A stretch of DNA of 64,000 bases, from the NCBI GenBank assembly GCA_964019165.1, contig OZ025282.1, forward strand, positions 10,018,229-10,082,228, read 5' to 3'. The DNA is from Mastigias papua (Eukaryota > Cnidaria > Scyphozoa > Rhizostomeae > Mastigiidae). Position numbers and translations under genes: made by a program. Of the stretch, positions 37,809 to 51,453 are shown piece by piece. Numbering within the stretch: position 1 is the stretch's first letter; every line of letters starts with the position of its first letter. The notes below the pieces were generated by a model. The model ran no database searches, was not told where the DNA came from, and worked only from the letters and a program-made list of their open reading frames with translations.

Positions 37809-40716
37809 TGTATAAATCATGTTGCTATACATTGTCTATATATTTCAAAACACAGTTAATATGGTAGAGAAAAAAGTTGGATGATATTCAGACATTGAAG
37901 ATAACATAAATAAGATTTTTTCCACCTATTCCAGTATACAACGGAATGAAACGAAATGATAGTCCCTGGTACTATACAGAAGATAAAGTACTGATGCCCT
38001 AGCATTTTCATAGTTTGTAGCATCATTCCGTTGCAAAATGAAGTGCAAAAGCGACCATAACATAACCACATGGATCTATCAGTAGTTTCTAACTAATAAT
38101 TACGAATTGACCCTCTGTCAGTACATGAATTTGAACTATAAGGAGATGAAAGAGTTCTTAAGGGACCCTTCATCGGTTATCATGAGCACTTGAATGGACT
38201 AAAGCAGTGCATGAGACTTTATAGAACGAAAGAAAGTGACTCCTAAGTCCTTTATGAGACCTTTTGAAGATAAAGCTTTCATTGGTGCAGGATGCATGAC
38301 CTATATGATTGACTAATAGTAAGAATTAATCTTTAATTTTTAGATAAAGATAGGTGCAAATCCTCGTAGCAGATATTTGACTGAGAGGTTCTCGTTGAAA
38401 GTTTTCTATAATATCCTGTCTTAGCACATGCGATGTCTATAGTGTCAATAAGATACTAAGGAGCTAGTGAAACTTGATCAAATGAAGTCCATAAATAAGG
38501 GAATTACTAAAAAGGCCTTTCCTTGTAAATAAGTACGCTGTGATGGAATATGAATCGCAGGATTTATTTACTTAGTATGAAAGTATGTGTAGGGATGTGT
38601 TACCAGCCGAAGTTCAGGAGACTCTTGCTATTGTTTGGAATGCTGCCATTTCTAAGTCAAGGTTGATGCAAAGGATATTGAAATCAAGCAATATTTTCAT
38701 GTATCGATATTGCTTTAACAATTACGGTGCTGTAGCTGTAGCTAAAATGCAGCTAAGATATGTGAGCAATATTTTGCTATAAACTCACTAAGCTCACTAA
38801 GAATACAGAAAAATGCTTCGAGAAGGACACCTTTCTGTTTACTACTGAAAAGTGACAGATCTTCTCTTCAGCTGTGGTTTTCATATCATTCATTTGAAGG
38901 ACATTGTAAAGGCAAGAAATCTGCCTCATCGAAATTTTTGACAAATGGGGACAGTGGATATTCCTAAACGTGATATTTATACATTGAAAAATATATATAT
39001 CCATTTTCACTGAAGCTGCCTCATGCAGTTTAGTATTAAATGGTGCGAGGGATTTAAGGCTTGTTCCTATTCTAATAAAGAAGTGCAATTTTGCACATTT
39101 CGTGCAATTCGTATGCATTGGCTAGTATCCCATGAAGAATATTCCATGAAGAATATTCCATGAAGAATATTCCATGAAGAAACTAGGCTCGGATTTAGGA
39201 ACCTGTTATAATATCAGATATATAGGAATCTGCATAGAATATTAAAAGTGGGATTAAAATCAGTGTTCAGGTAATATTGCTAAAATATAGTGCCAAAATA
39301 GAGGATAATAAAAGTGATTATTGTTGAGCTTTTGAAGGGAACACGGATTTAGCAATGGTAATGAACCTCTGTCCTCCTTCCAGTCTTTCTGAACGAAAAT
39401 ATGTATTCTCTTCTGGTAATTGAAGGATAGCAAAAGAATTAGCTGCAGCTTGAAATTGAACGTTAAGATTCTATCTCAATCGATCCAACAATTAACCCAA
39501 AAATTCATACTAAAATCAACACAAGATTAGCTGGTACCTCCCCTCCACCTCTCCCCCCCCCCGCTACATCAGTAGTCAGATTATTCAACAATTACCCAAA
39601 ACCTTAGGATAAATGAAGGTCAGGCCCTCTTACCTGAAATTGTTGAATAATGTTACCATCACTCAACATCAAAAGCAGCAATAGTGTTGGCTGAGTGAAC
39701 ATGATGATAAAGAACCCAACACTTAGCCTAACACTTCGCCTAGGTGAAATTTTGGATGAAAGGCTGGATGGTTTGACCAAATCTTTACTGAGAATATTTA
39801 GGGTAGCATACTTATGTGACAAAAGAGTTTATATCGGAATGGCGAGAGATTTCCTTTACAAACGGCCTTCACCGCTGATCGACGTCGTCATTTGGCTTTT
39901 TACAATAAATCCCCGTCTGGATACTTTAAATCCTAGACTGATCAGAGCCTGAGAATTGGCACTAGGAGTGTTTGATCTACATAATTTGCTTAGATTAATA
40001 AAATAAATAGTTTGCTCTAAACACTTCAAAGTCTTTATTAGGGAAGAAGGCGTCTTTCTTCAAGACAGATGAAACTTCCCTGAGGCCAAGTCAACGACGG
40101 CAAGACAATGTTGTCCATCTATTTGCATAATTAAGCCAATGAAAATACTGGAGGTGAAATCCATATCTCCTTTGTCGTAGTTAACCAATGGGGCTTTTTG
40201 AACAGTGGTAAATTGTTGAAACCAGAATTGATTTAGCAACTAAGAAATTATGCATTCATCATCAGTCAGCGTTGCTCAAAGTCAAATAGACGTATCCTAA
40301 ACAGTGTGTCCTCTGTCTGTGATTCCGTTAAACAAATTTCCTACCAACTATGGTGTCCGTATTTAATTTTCCATTCATTGCCTAATGTTCCTTTGATAAC
40401 CAGTCTTAATTTCATTTCCTGATCGAGGTGATGTAGGCTGCTAGAGAGCCTCTTCACAATCACTGGACAACCGCCATTCACCCGCGAACTGTCTTTAAAT
40501 AGATTGCTCCAAATGAGTTCTTCCTTTCTTGATCTATTCTCTAGGTGCTTGACATATCCTTTTAACACAAGCATTAGAAACTGAGCTCTTCTACTGATCC
40601 TCCCTTCCCAAATTGAATTTCCTATCAGAAATATTTTCTGTTCCTGAACTGAAGCGTTGTTCTGATCTGGATGGAGCATTCTGCATACTAATTTCATTCA
40701 CTTAAACTACACATTT
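37809..40716. other. intergenic stretch with one short tandem repeat
   Basis: A 14-bp array sits at 39130-39181. Two unassigned open frames (38777-39118 on -, 113 aa; 40341-40697 on -, 118 aa) show no domain I recognise. They may be transposon remnants or chance. Confidence 0.45.
39130..39181. repeat. 14-bp tandem repeat, 3.7 copies
   Basis: Unit 'ccatgaagaatatt' is repeated without change at 39130, 39144 and 39158 and partially at 39172. Confidence 0.95.
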
Positions 40717-41090
40717 CTTTATAAAGAACCTAGCTCAAAGCATCGTTATTAACGTTGTCTTATCTTTGAATCTCTTTTAACCGCATTGTAGCACTGAAAG
40801 TTCTATAATAGCTCTTTAATTCTAACTGCACATGAAGAGCCCCAGAAAATATACACTGAAGACGAAAGAAAACAATGTAAATGTTATGTACTCAGCCAGG
40901 ATACTAAAGTCGTAACAGAAACCCCTTAATGACCACTTTGCAATATATCTTGAAGACAATTCATGAGCATTAGATTTTATTCAATGGAACCAGCTTCCTA
41001 GCTCTGTATGTTTTTGCAGTGATAAAAACGTTTGAATTTGAAAAGCTACTAAGCATTTTGTACGTGTTCCTCATAAAGTGGCTCCGTACA
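40717..41090 (+). mobile_element. MITE family R, copy 2
   Basis: It begins 'tttataaagaacctagctca' and ends 'gttcctcataaagtggctcc', aligning with the ends of the 24776-25209 element. Shared interior phrases include 'tctaactgcacat', 'gaagacg', 'gaatttgaaaa'. It is more decayed than copy 1. Confidence 0.7.
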
Positions 41091-44000
41091 AAAACTATAC
41101 ACTGTCGTGTTGATTACTGCTTGTTTTACTTGAACTCTCTTTTCTAACTGTGTGATAAAAATTCAGTTTTGCTCCCATTCTCTCCATCTAATGTGTAACA
41201 TGCCAAATCAGTCGTTAGTTGGAAGGTCCAATTTTGGTCTCAAGACTTTCTTCACATACGATAATCAGCATATGCTGCATTTGCTAACATCTACAATCAT
41301 TGCCAAAAGTCTTGGAACACATACATTACTTTTTGACTCGTAGAGCAATCTCCCCCTCTCCCCCTCAGAACAATGTTGAATTAATCAGGAGTTACTCGCA
41401 GCAGACACGTCAATTTGCTCTCAAATAGCACTCTAGCAACTAAGCTTTTACCTCATCATTGTATTAAGGGGGGAGGGGATCAGTAGCTGTCAAATTTGAC
41501 CGGAAATTTACTATTGTCAAATAAACTTCATTACTCAATAGGTGTTCCAAGGACTTTGGGCAGTGATTGTAGATTTTTATAGGAAATTTCCTTAGGTTCT
41601 ACCTGCCGATCTTTTGTTGCATTGGCATTTGAGTGTGTTGTTCGTAGCATAAGGCACTGTAAACCTTAACGAGCTCCAGTGTTAACCTGTCCTTAACTCT
41701 GACCCTTCTAGTCATTTGATCCTAGCTGCTACGTATTCGTGGTCAATAGCAACGTTATCCTATTGTCCCTCTCTGCTATCTACCTGTGGCTTAAAAAGTG
41801 TTATTACCGCACCTCGAAATGGTCGTTGACCTCCTCAATTCAACAATTCCACGAGAGATAATACCTTTTTGTCGCCATATTTTAAGCCCTCAGAACTAAA
41901 GGACAATCAAATGTAATTGAGAAATCATGAGTTGGATGAATGCAGGTTTGGTTTCAAAGATTACAGAAGAAATTAACTCGAAGAACAATACCCTGCTGTT
42001 CTACACTCTCCTGTGGAAATCATCAATTTCTCTCCATGAGAGGACCTAACAATATAAAACAGTACTACACAATATTACTTCTCGTAGAATATCTCTCCAT
42101 AAAATAATACTATTACACTAACACTTCTTGATTGATTGGTCTTCGCAACAAACAAAGCTCTTTTGCCAACTCTTTAGTCATCTCACATACTATAAAAGTC
42201 CTTTCTGTTCAGTAATGCCCCTACCTAATACAAATATGTTTAGATATAATATGCAGATGTAAGCCTATTCTTAGAATTTCCATTGAAAGTACCCTTAAAT
42301 TGCTTCTTCTCTAAGTTTTGCATTTGCGAACAAATTTGGAGATTACCATAAACTGTTAGTATCCCGTGCTATTATAGCAAAACGTCTGAAAAAATAATTC
42401 ATTCTTCCTCAGTGTAGCTTGGTTTTCGTACTAATTAGGTAGCTTTCATTCATAAGGCATTGCAGTTGAATCCTTTCCTTTTCACACAAAGCCACTTTTC
42501 ATTTGGTTTATAGTTATGCAGCCTTTCCTTATCATATTTATCGACATCATTCAGACTTTATATTTCGTTTGCTATCACCTTTCACCAAAATCAATGATGT
42601 GTCTTTTAAACAATTTGCAGCTAGAACTTTAAGAAAGCCCATTCCCAAAATTTGCTTCCTGTTTTGTATCAAATTTGCAAATCGCACTCTCGCAAGAGGT
42701 ATGATAGCAATAGAGCAATGGTATAGCTGCTTTTTGTTTCTCAAAAACAAGTTACAGTTACTTAGTCCTTGAAAGGTACTTTTGGAGATAGTAAATTTTC
42801 GACTTATTCGTGGCTCGAGTTATAGGGGGTTTTACTTCACGGTCTTGTGTAAGGTTCAAGGCGAATACAATATCCATTCTACTTGGTGAATGTTCGAGTT
42901 ATCAAGGGTTCAAGTTATCGGGAGTTTTCTGTATATTCATAAAGCATTTAAATGGATTGAGCATTCTTGACAGAAGAATGACAAGAGTAGCCACGGACCG
43001 CCTTATCAATCGATTGCTCTGCTCTTATCTCCCAGTCAAGAAATAACTTTCAGCATACTTTGAAGTTCTAAATAGGAGTTGATTTACCAGGTTTTTACTG
43101 AAACATCGACTGATATTCGATTATCTGTAATAGACTGTAGATATTCAAGACAAAGAATTTTTAAAGCCTTCCTGTGGCTGCTTCTAAACCAGCCCTTGTA
43201 AGATACCTAGTCTAAATTAGAGACATGTTAAGGCCAAATTTGCTTAAATCCACCGTAAGAACATTTTTGGTCAAAAATGAGACAATTGAAGGGATCGTTT
43301 AGCTGACACGATTTCAGAACTTAAATCATTACAACTGTTCTATTTATAATCAATGAGCAAGACAACCTATGGTGAAAACAAAACTCATCATGTAGAGATC
43401 TCGAAGATCTCAAATCTCCTAGAGTGCTAAATTCAAATACTTTTTAAGATATGTTTATTCAAGTGCATGTCCCACGTGCATCACATGATAACATTTTATC
43501 ACTGCAAATCACATGTACAATTAAAATTACTTTTCTTCACATTTCATAACATTGATTAACACTGCCTTGTGTATGTTACACAAGCTAAATTATTTATCGT
43601 CATTTTATATTGCTATATAGTGCATTCATTATCAATTATTTATTCAATCACTGGCAATACCGATTGCATTGTATAGGTAGAAGGGGTCATTTTTCGATTC
43701 TGTTATTTGCTATATCATGATTAAGCTGGAGTTTTATGCTATAAAGATAGACCTGGCATTACTAAATATGATTTCAAATTGTAGCAAAGAAAACAACCAT
43801 GTACATTTTGAATAGCCTGTTTGGCTTAATACGTAACTTTGCCGGAGGCAGTAGCAAGCTTTACCTCCCACTGTGATTAAATCTTCTCTCAAAATGATGA
43901 TAAGAAGGCTTAAAGTTTCATCCTTGTTCACCTTTGCTATTACTTGACATATCTTCGTCAATTTGAAAGAGGTCGTTTCACCGGCACCCTAGTATTTCTT

Positions 44001-47000
44001 TTAGTATTAAAGCTGCAGAAGCCCGATTCATTTGTACTGCAAAGTGATTCTTCCTAATACTGTTCAGATCAACATGGCCATTTTAAACAAAGGAGTCTAC
44101 CAAAGGCCCACTGAAAGTTATTATGTGGTCCGAGCCAGTTGAGAAAGTCGGACCCTTAAGACGTCAATATAAAATTTAAAAGTTGCTCCAACCACCCAAG
44201 AGCAATTTCATAATATTTTAGGGGTCTCTAAGGTCTGGAGACCGATGCAATCCATCCCGCCTACGTTCTCTTGGTCTTTCTGATCTGTCATCCTTTTCCA
44301 TATATTCATCACTTGATATTTTTTCATTTTATATCTCCCATTAACGCCTTGTAAAGATTAGAGTATGTTTGTTGAAAAACAGAATCCTAATAACGATCAA
44401 TGTTGAGATGAATTGAGAATAATAATGATACTAATAACCATTTATTTACATATGGCATTTCGTTAACTACTTACTAATAGCTCGTACTCTCAAAAAGATT
44501 AAAAGGCAATACTTTTTCTATACTTTTGCTTTTACGTTAGGAGGACAGGAATATCTTTCCATTCCACAATACGCTGCAATGAACTTTTGCATCAAAAGCT
44601 GTTTTATGGCAAAAATGTAGTGACGGCAAAAAACACGTAGCTCACAGTAAAAGGAAAACTGGAGGGCGTTGTCAAAAGAATGTCTTGTAGGATATGTCCA
44701 ATACCTCCTGTTTTCACAAAACTTGCGGTAATGTAAGCTCCATATAATTACATTACATACTAATAGATCAATATCAGGGTTGCAGTCCTGGGGACTCTTT
44801 AAGATGCAGCCCCCTTAATTAAAGTTATAGCAGTTGTAAGGGAAGCACAGTCCAAACCCCCTTAAATTTCAAGTTGTTTTAAAAGTGTCGTTGATCTTTT
44901 TACTTTCTTATAGGCTTGCAACTTCACTTTATAGTTTTTGTTCCAACGACTGTAAAAATGACTTGCAAAGTCTAATTTTACACGATTTTTAAATGCTTTG
45001 CCTACAACTTTTCCAAACAGATAATTCTATTTTAACTACCTCTAGTTAAAAATTTAGCTCTACACTAATGACCATTATGTATCTCACCTTCTGATCAGCA
45101 CCTTTAGATAGCATAAGAGAAGAATATACCCTTTCTACCCACTTCAATTCTAAAGCAGGTAACAATTCTGAAACCAAGAGCGTTATGTCATTTGGCCACA
45201 ACGTGAAAGAACAAATTGTCTAAAGGGTAACGAATGGATATATCAAACTTCAAAAAACAGAATGTTTAGGATTAAATACTTAGGCAAAATATTGTCACAT
45301 AATAGAGTGAGTCTGTAGGTGTTGTCCCTTTTGCATTGATCTCAGAAGATAATGCATTAGTTTAACTGAACCAAAGGGGCTAGAAAGCTTCACGAGAATC
45401 GTGAGATAAAGAACGAAGCCAGACAACCGCAGGTTTGATCTGCACGATTAAATTAAAACCTCATATGAGTTTTAAGCTAGATGGTATATGAAATAAATCT
45501 TATTGTCTATTAGATAACATTCTTCAGACAATTGATAATCGTGTTGCCTAGACCGAGATTTATCATGTAGAAAACCAAATGGTCCCCAGAACTACTTGAC
45601 TATATTGGGTTCCAAAGATCTGACAAAAATTCATTTGAGAAACGACATTAAAAGAGAACACGAGTTAGTAAATTGGTGAATTTACTGAAGAATCAAGTTT
45701 AAGCCAGACTTCAACAATTTTATAAATTTGCTAGTTCATTATGGAAATAGCTTCGTTGAAACTGCTCTAACACTAACCCAAATTACATTTCATGCACAAA
45801 TTTTTATCATACGGTACAAATGATGTTCGTCTTGGTAATTTGTATTCCAAGTAAAGTTGTCTGCTGCACCAAAGTGTCCGTGAAGTCTAATAGATCATTC
45901 ATATGTATTCAGGGCTCAACAACACAAATCAACGAGCGAATCTCGAGAGTCAGTGTTATAAGCTGGCATATGGACAGGCAAAACAGCCTATGCATTTATT
46001 TCACAGGCTCTCAATTACACAAACTCTCCAACAAGATCTTTTCTGAAGAATAATATTACAAGCCTAGCAAATAATGTTAACGATTTCTTGACTACTATTT
46101 CCTAATTTTCTTTTCAAATATATGGCAGTTTTTAATCAAAGGGTAGCAGGAAGTCTGCAGGAAGAAAGCTCTTTGTTTTCTTTAAAATTCTGACTACTGG
46201 TAGCAACGGTTGCCAGCTTTTACTATCAAAACAATTACTCTTCCTGTCAAAGTACTCTCTATCACAAAGCAAGATATGATATCATTTCATTTACTGGCTA
46301 CAATCCAGGTGCTTCTATACAGCTGTAAATGTGTTCTTTCTTGGCTATCCTCTACACTTTACCATGGTTTAGCTGAATGTCTGAGTGTGGAGTCGGTGCT
46401 ATGGCACGTTGCTAGGAATTTGAAATCCCCTGTAATAAAGTAAAGTGCATTAATAAAAGTTGTGAAAAATGGAATCAAATTGGTGCAATTTAATCTTAAT
46501 GTTTAGCGATTAATCGGATCTTTAACAACATCTTTCACTATAGCTAGTGTCTGTGTTTCTACAGGCCGCTTTTAATGTCATTTGCATCACCGCCTACAAA
46601 CAAAAATGTATATATAAGAACATCTATTACTCTCTTTGAATCCAACGTTGTTGCATAGGAACAACTGCCCTTGTTCGAAAACCATAAGATGCTCGTTTCA
46701 AATGAACATATCCTTGCTATACTCCTTTGATATGTAGGAATTATATACGATTACTTGGAAGGCTTGATTGTAGGGAGTCGTGAAGTTTAGAAGGGGATAA
46801 TGTATAAAGTAAAGGGATTCCTTTCATGATTTTCAGAATTATTTCTTGCTGACTTGTGCATCAGAGCTTTCATGTGTCGATGCTGACGCCATTAATAATA
46901 TCCATAAAAGTTTATCAATTGACTATCATTACTTTCATCATTCTACCATATGCCCCTTCTTAATTGTCCGAAATACCCGAGCAAGTAAGTACAGATACCC

Positions 47001-47531
47001 TAGGAAGTAATTGTTTTCATATTTATATTTATATTTAGCTGATACTTGTACCATGTTGTATTTTAAAGGTAAAATGAAAATGATATGAAATTATGCTTAG
47101 CAAATATTTTCAGATACCCTAGGAAATACTTCAAGCTGTAGTTCTGATCAAGTACTGAGTCTGCTGATCTTGTTTCAAGTTATTTTAGTAGCCGTTTTGA
47201 CAGTTGATAAGGATGTTTAGCATTCTCAAGAAAGATGCTTAAATTTGATCAAAAGCTCTCATCATTTAGGTATTCAAATGTCACATTAGTTCCCTGATAT
47301 GCCAGTTAATGTGTTGCCAAACGTACGGCTGTTGGAACGACTCAAAGAAACAGTTGCCAAATGTATCTATTTCTGATAAAGGAATTCACTTAAGTGTATA
47401 ATTTGGATCAATATCCAGCGTTTGTTTTACCTATATTTAGGAAAGAGATTTATTCCATAATGTACTTGCAGGAAAACAAAGTTACAAAGCTTCCTAACAA
47501 GGGTTCCGAAGGTTATATAGAAAGAATCAAC
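41091..47531. other. intergenic stretch, mostly unremarkable
   Basis: Only the 'cgagttat' element relic at 42.8-42.9 kb was noticed. Several open frames of 63-91 codons match nothing I recognise. Confidence 0.45.
42795..42933 (-). mobile_element. relic of a 'CGAGTTAT' terminal-repeat element (pogo-like end)
   Basis: Phrases 'ggctcgagttataggggg', 'ttcgagttatcaagggttca' and 'agttatcgggagttttctgt' follow one another. Read on the - strand the right end is 'tacagaaaactcccgataac', then repeats of the motif. That resembles the ends of pogo/Tigger-type MITEs ('CAGT.AA.CTC..GATAACTCGAA'). The left end was not found. Confidence 0.4.
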
Positions 47532-47964
47532 ACTCTCTTTATAAGAACGAGTTAAATTGAGATTCAGGCTGGCTGTTCTTAATTTTTCCAACATTTGAGG
47601 CTGAATTGTTCTTATTTTGTTCTTAAATTATTGGGATGTAAGCAATATAGACATTAGACAATACACAAGAGAACATTGGATGTTTATGAAACAGGTACTA
47701 TTTTCAATAACATTAGTAGAAGACAAAAGATATACATTCCTACAGATGTATGATCCTTGCTAAAAGTCTTGATACACTTGCGACTTCTTTTATACAATGA
47801 TGATTTGGGTGTTTCGAGGGCATTTAGCAATTACTGTTCAGCTTAATAATTTTTATATCAGTTTCAAATAATTTTACGATTGTGTTGCAGCCTGAGCTTG
47901 TTCTTAAATTGTTCTTAATTTTCAATAAATTTTGAGGCTCTTGTTTTTATAAAGAAAAAGAGTA
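47532..47964. mobile_element. MITE-like element with TTTATAAGAAC/GTTCTTA arms
   Basis: It begins 'actctctttataagaacg' and ends 'tttttataaagaaaaagagt', an imperfect inverted repeat. The left arm contains 'gttcttaatttttccaacat' then 'ttgaggct'. The right arm contains 'gttcttaattttcaataaat' then 'tttgaggctc'. It is related in style to family T, but I could not align it fully. Confidence 0.45.
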
Positions 47965-49859
47965 TCTAGAATGGTCACTGGTAAAGCAGTGAATTCATTG
48001 GAAACAGTTTTCTACCCTTCGACGCCAAACAATGCCTTGGTGCAAAAGAGAAACGTGTCTCCTAATTCAGTTTTCTGCATACATATGTGCGTGTCCGATC
48101 CAGACACAGGACTGATGTATTCGATACTTTTCGACATTGCTGAACAATTTGATGTCTTATGACGTTGTTCATACTATTTTTCAAGGTTCATATTTGGAAC
48201 AACAACAAACATGACAAAGTTTTCAAATCATATCATTGTATTGAAAATAGAATATGTATTAGAACTGTTTTCTCCTGCATATCAAAAGTTGAGAAAGAAC
48301 TGTGCGTTACTCTCGCCAATTTTATGCTAATATGTTCAGTAAAAGATGTAGACTTGTCTTCGATTTCCACTTGGAGATCATCAGATCCAAGTAATTAAAG
48401 CAAGTCAGATATGACTGTGTGGCTGTTGATACTATCGGAAACATATGATGACGCTACAGATTTTTAATGTATTTGCTTGAACACGATCCAGAGATCATTA
48501 TGAAAGGTGATCTTACTCAAAACCATAAGGAGGTGCTTATTTATGTTTTCCATACAAGAGGTGCTTTATTATAGAATTGTGACACATATTTCCCCCGATA
48601 GAGCCTACCAGGCAATAACTGATGACTTACATTTGTATAGGAGTCATCTTTACTTCATGGTTTCATTCTACAGTTGCGATCTCCTAAATCATTTCTCAAT
48701 AATATCCCTGTTATTCCTCTCTTTCTCACCATGTCAGGTTAGAGTTAAATCATTCGGTTGGTTGCCGGTTGATATTGATTAAGATTCTCTCTGCACGCAG
48801 AGAGAGTCTCAGATAGCATGATATGAAATAAATTTAAAGACTCACCAAGACTGCATCTAAGACTTAATGCAAAGTCAGCAACGAGCAATATTAAATGTCT
48901 TCTGTAATAAGTGGCATTGTAAAGATACTTGAGTGCCTCTTGATAAAACTGCAACTCCTGAAGAATCTAGGTATGACAGTTTTGTATTAAATCTTCACTA
49001 ACTAGCATCAATAGTGTACTACTATCACCACTTTAAGCGACTGTCCTAAGTTGCTCGATTTCAAAGTTTCCATATAAATATACCTTTGAAATGGCCATTT
49101 TTCGTCGACTGCTTTCTTCTTTATTTGATTTTGCTCTGTTCGTTAAATCTAGATTACTACCGCACGAAATGAATTCAGAGTTTCAAATTCTGTGTCCCTG
49201 TTTCTAAATGTTTGAGTCAAATGCAAAAGTCTTTCATAATCATTCATTATTTTTCCTTATTTACTATTCAGAATCATTGGATAGAACCAGGGCCTAAAAC
49301 AAGTTTGGGTCTGACTTGTTTGTAGAGTTGTACTTCAAGACCTTGGATATGTAATTGTGGTAAGCAGTAAATAGAGCATTTTCATTTGTAGTAAGTAGTT
49401 CATCAAAGCTAGTCAACACTATTTATGTTCCAATGATTTATATTAAAATTTTTCAACCTTTATTTAACACTGGGACTCATCAGTTGCTATTTTACGGTTA
49501 CATAACTGGTTAGTTAGATAACCCACTCCAAAGATATATCGCACTTATTTTGCACAAAGAGTTGATCTGTAAAAGTCTTACATTTTAGGCTCTGGATGGA
49601 TGTCTCTTGTAAATGAGCAGTTACTTTGCTCTTTTGCATTCCAGTCTAGTGCTGTTTGTGAATTAATTTGCTTCAACTGAGTAGAATTGATATTTGAAAG
49701 TAGAATTGAGATTTGACAAAGCAATTCATATTTAAATGATGTAATCATCTTGCTTTTCATATTTCATATTTAAATGATGTAATCATTATTCTACTCATTT
49801 ACACTTAGCAGTTTAACCCATAAGTCAGTATCTACCCGTGATATTAAACTGTAAGAAAG
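47965..49859. other. intergenic stretch with one 22-bp direct repeat
   Basis: Identical 22-base strings start at 49727 and 49765 ('catatttaaatgatgtaatc' plus 'at'). Otherwise nothing recognised. Confidence 0.5.
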
Positions 49860-49865
49860 TGAATT

Positions 49866-49947
49866 ACCCGAGCAAGACTCGAACTTCCGATCCTCTTCTT
49901 TATAAATCGAGTGCCCCGCCACTAAGCCATTGGCTCAATCGTTCAAA
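49866..49947 (-). mobile_element. tRNA-like head (SINE or tRNA pseudogene), - strand
   Basis: On the - strand, A-box-like 'tggcttagtggcggggcac' is followed about 35 nt later by B-box-like 'aagttcgagtcttgct'. The outer arms 'gattgagc' and 'gctcgggt' pair with wobbles. The T-arm has one mismatch, and no clean anticodon stem could be drawn, so I favour a tRNA-derived SINE head over a functional tRNA. Confidence 0.55.
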
Positions 49948-50127
49948 CAGTTTCTCTAAGGTAAGGCATTTCCTAGCTTTGGCCATCTCTTCACCATTTT
50001 CCAAAGGGCGAGCCATAGCAGCTTCATCACAATGTGCATTGACCCTGCTTCTGAGAGAGGACTGCCCGGCCAGCGTGGCAGTCATGGCCCTTTGGTTTTA
50101 GAAGGATTAGGAAAAGTAACCTGAAAG
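49948..50127. other. GC-richer spacer between two divergent tRNA-like heads
   Basis: This 180-bp stretch is visibly less AT-rich than its surroundings ('gactgcccggccagcgtggc'), consistent with being part of a SINE body. No further match was recognised. Confidence 0.35.
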
Positions 50128-50200
50128 TTTGACCTGCTTGCTCGATGGTGGAGCACACAACGAACAAAGTTGACGATTGTGAGTTCCATCCCTGCTGCGG
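50128..50200 (+). mobile_element. second, degenerate tRNA-like segment, + strand
   Basis: 'ctcgatggtggagcac' resembles a D-arm/A box, and 'gtgagttccatccctgc' about 40 nt later resembles a T-arm/B box (GTTCNANTCC with a change). It faces away from the - strand head at 49866-49947. Confidence 0.35.
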
Positions 50201-51269
50201 CCATTCATTTCGCGTAACTTTACTTCACAATTTTTCGAAAATCCCTCTGTCTTAGAAGTATCTACTTACAAAATAGTAGAAAACAGAGCCATTGATATAC
50301 AATCCAAGAAGTCAAACTACAAGATCTAGTAGAAAAACTGCTAAAACCACAGTCTCTCCATCTTGGTTTGTAGTAACTGATACCTCATCAGCTAAAACAA
50401 TTTTCAAGGAATCATTTCCGCTGATGTCTTTCTTGAATGAGAATAAGTAAATTGCAAACGTCACAAGAAGCCACAATCATATGGTCAGCATTACTGATAT
50501 CTGTCTTGACATCACAAAAGTTGGTTATCATTTTGACCTACTGTACACCTTCTAATACACTAATGATATAGACTTCCTTAGCCACTTAGCAAAGTTCTCA
50601 CTTCTTGTTGATTACAAGCTCCGCTGAGAAATGTTGAGAATATTGGTAAATAAACGCAGGGCATAATAACTGGTCTTGGAAAATTCACAGTGTGCTCTAG
50701 AAATTTGCAATTAGTAATGTACGAATTAGTAATTGCTGCAAACACCAACAAGTTTCCTTGCAAAAAGAACAAGAGCGTAGATGTATAGTATACTAAGAAG
50801 GTGTTTCATGTAGGAAATTAGTGTGTCCTAGTCTATTTTCATTTGGGCTCCACCTGCAAACTATTAATGCATAACAAAACGTGGTCTTATAAATATTCTT
50901 TGTTTTAGGCCATGCAGAAAAGGCTTTGCTTTCTTTCTTTCTCCGTCCTGGCTCAATGGACCACTGTCATGGAAATTGTTATGTACAGGTATCAGATGGA
51001 CCGTACATCAACCACTCTAATCAATTTTCTATTTTTAGACTATTCTGTCCAGGACCAACTACCACGAACTTGTATGGTAAGAATCGAGAAGTTATATGTT
51101 ACATACGTGAATTGTTTATCTTTTTATTGTTTTAGATATCTGGCAGATGAACTTTTCTATTTTAATTTCAAACTTTGTTTGGGCCACAGCAGAATCCCCT
51201 TACAACCATCAGCTTTTGTATGAAGAGCTTATATTTGACCAATATGCATATACTAATAAGCACGTTTTT
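50201..51269. other. intergenic stretch, nothing recognised
   Basis: An exon-like open stretch at 50912-51080 was examined and not accepted. No other signal was seen. Confidence 0.5.
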
Positions 51270-51385
51270 CTTACATGAAACCTGGCTCAAGGCCTAGTAG
51301 TAAAAGCTTCTTTATTTTTCGCCACATTTTGGTTCTAAAAGGTTATTAGTTTTATGAAGAAAGTTTTAGTGGACTTGAAAGCAAA
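51270..51385 (+). mobile_element. MITE family R, copy 3 (left part only)
   Basis: 'ttacatgaaacctggctcaa' and 'ggcctagtagtaaaagc' align with the left end of the 24776 and 40717 copies. The right part is lost or replaced by the neighbouring family-T copy. Confidence 0.55.
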
Positions 51386-51453
51386 AAGTAAAACATTGTC
51401 TTTGTATTGTCCAAAAGTTTCTAAACGTTTTTTTAAATTTTAGTACTAGGACC

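Noticed and set aside
38777..39118. 113-aa open frame on the - strand
   Set aside because: No recognised motif or splice context.
40341..40697. 118-aa open frame on the - strand
   Set aside because: Longest unassigned non-repeat frame in the intergenic zone, but no motif I can name. Possibly an old transposon fragment.
49727..49786. 22-bp direct repeats as a target-site duplication
   Set aside because: Only 16 bp lie between the copies, too little for an element. More likely a local duplication.
50912..51080. Exon-like stretch after 'tgttttag' with a Cys-rich reading ('DHCHGNCYVQVSDGPY') and a gtaaga donor
   Set aside because: No family recognised and no partner exons found. Could be revisited with transcript data.
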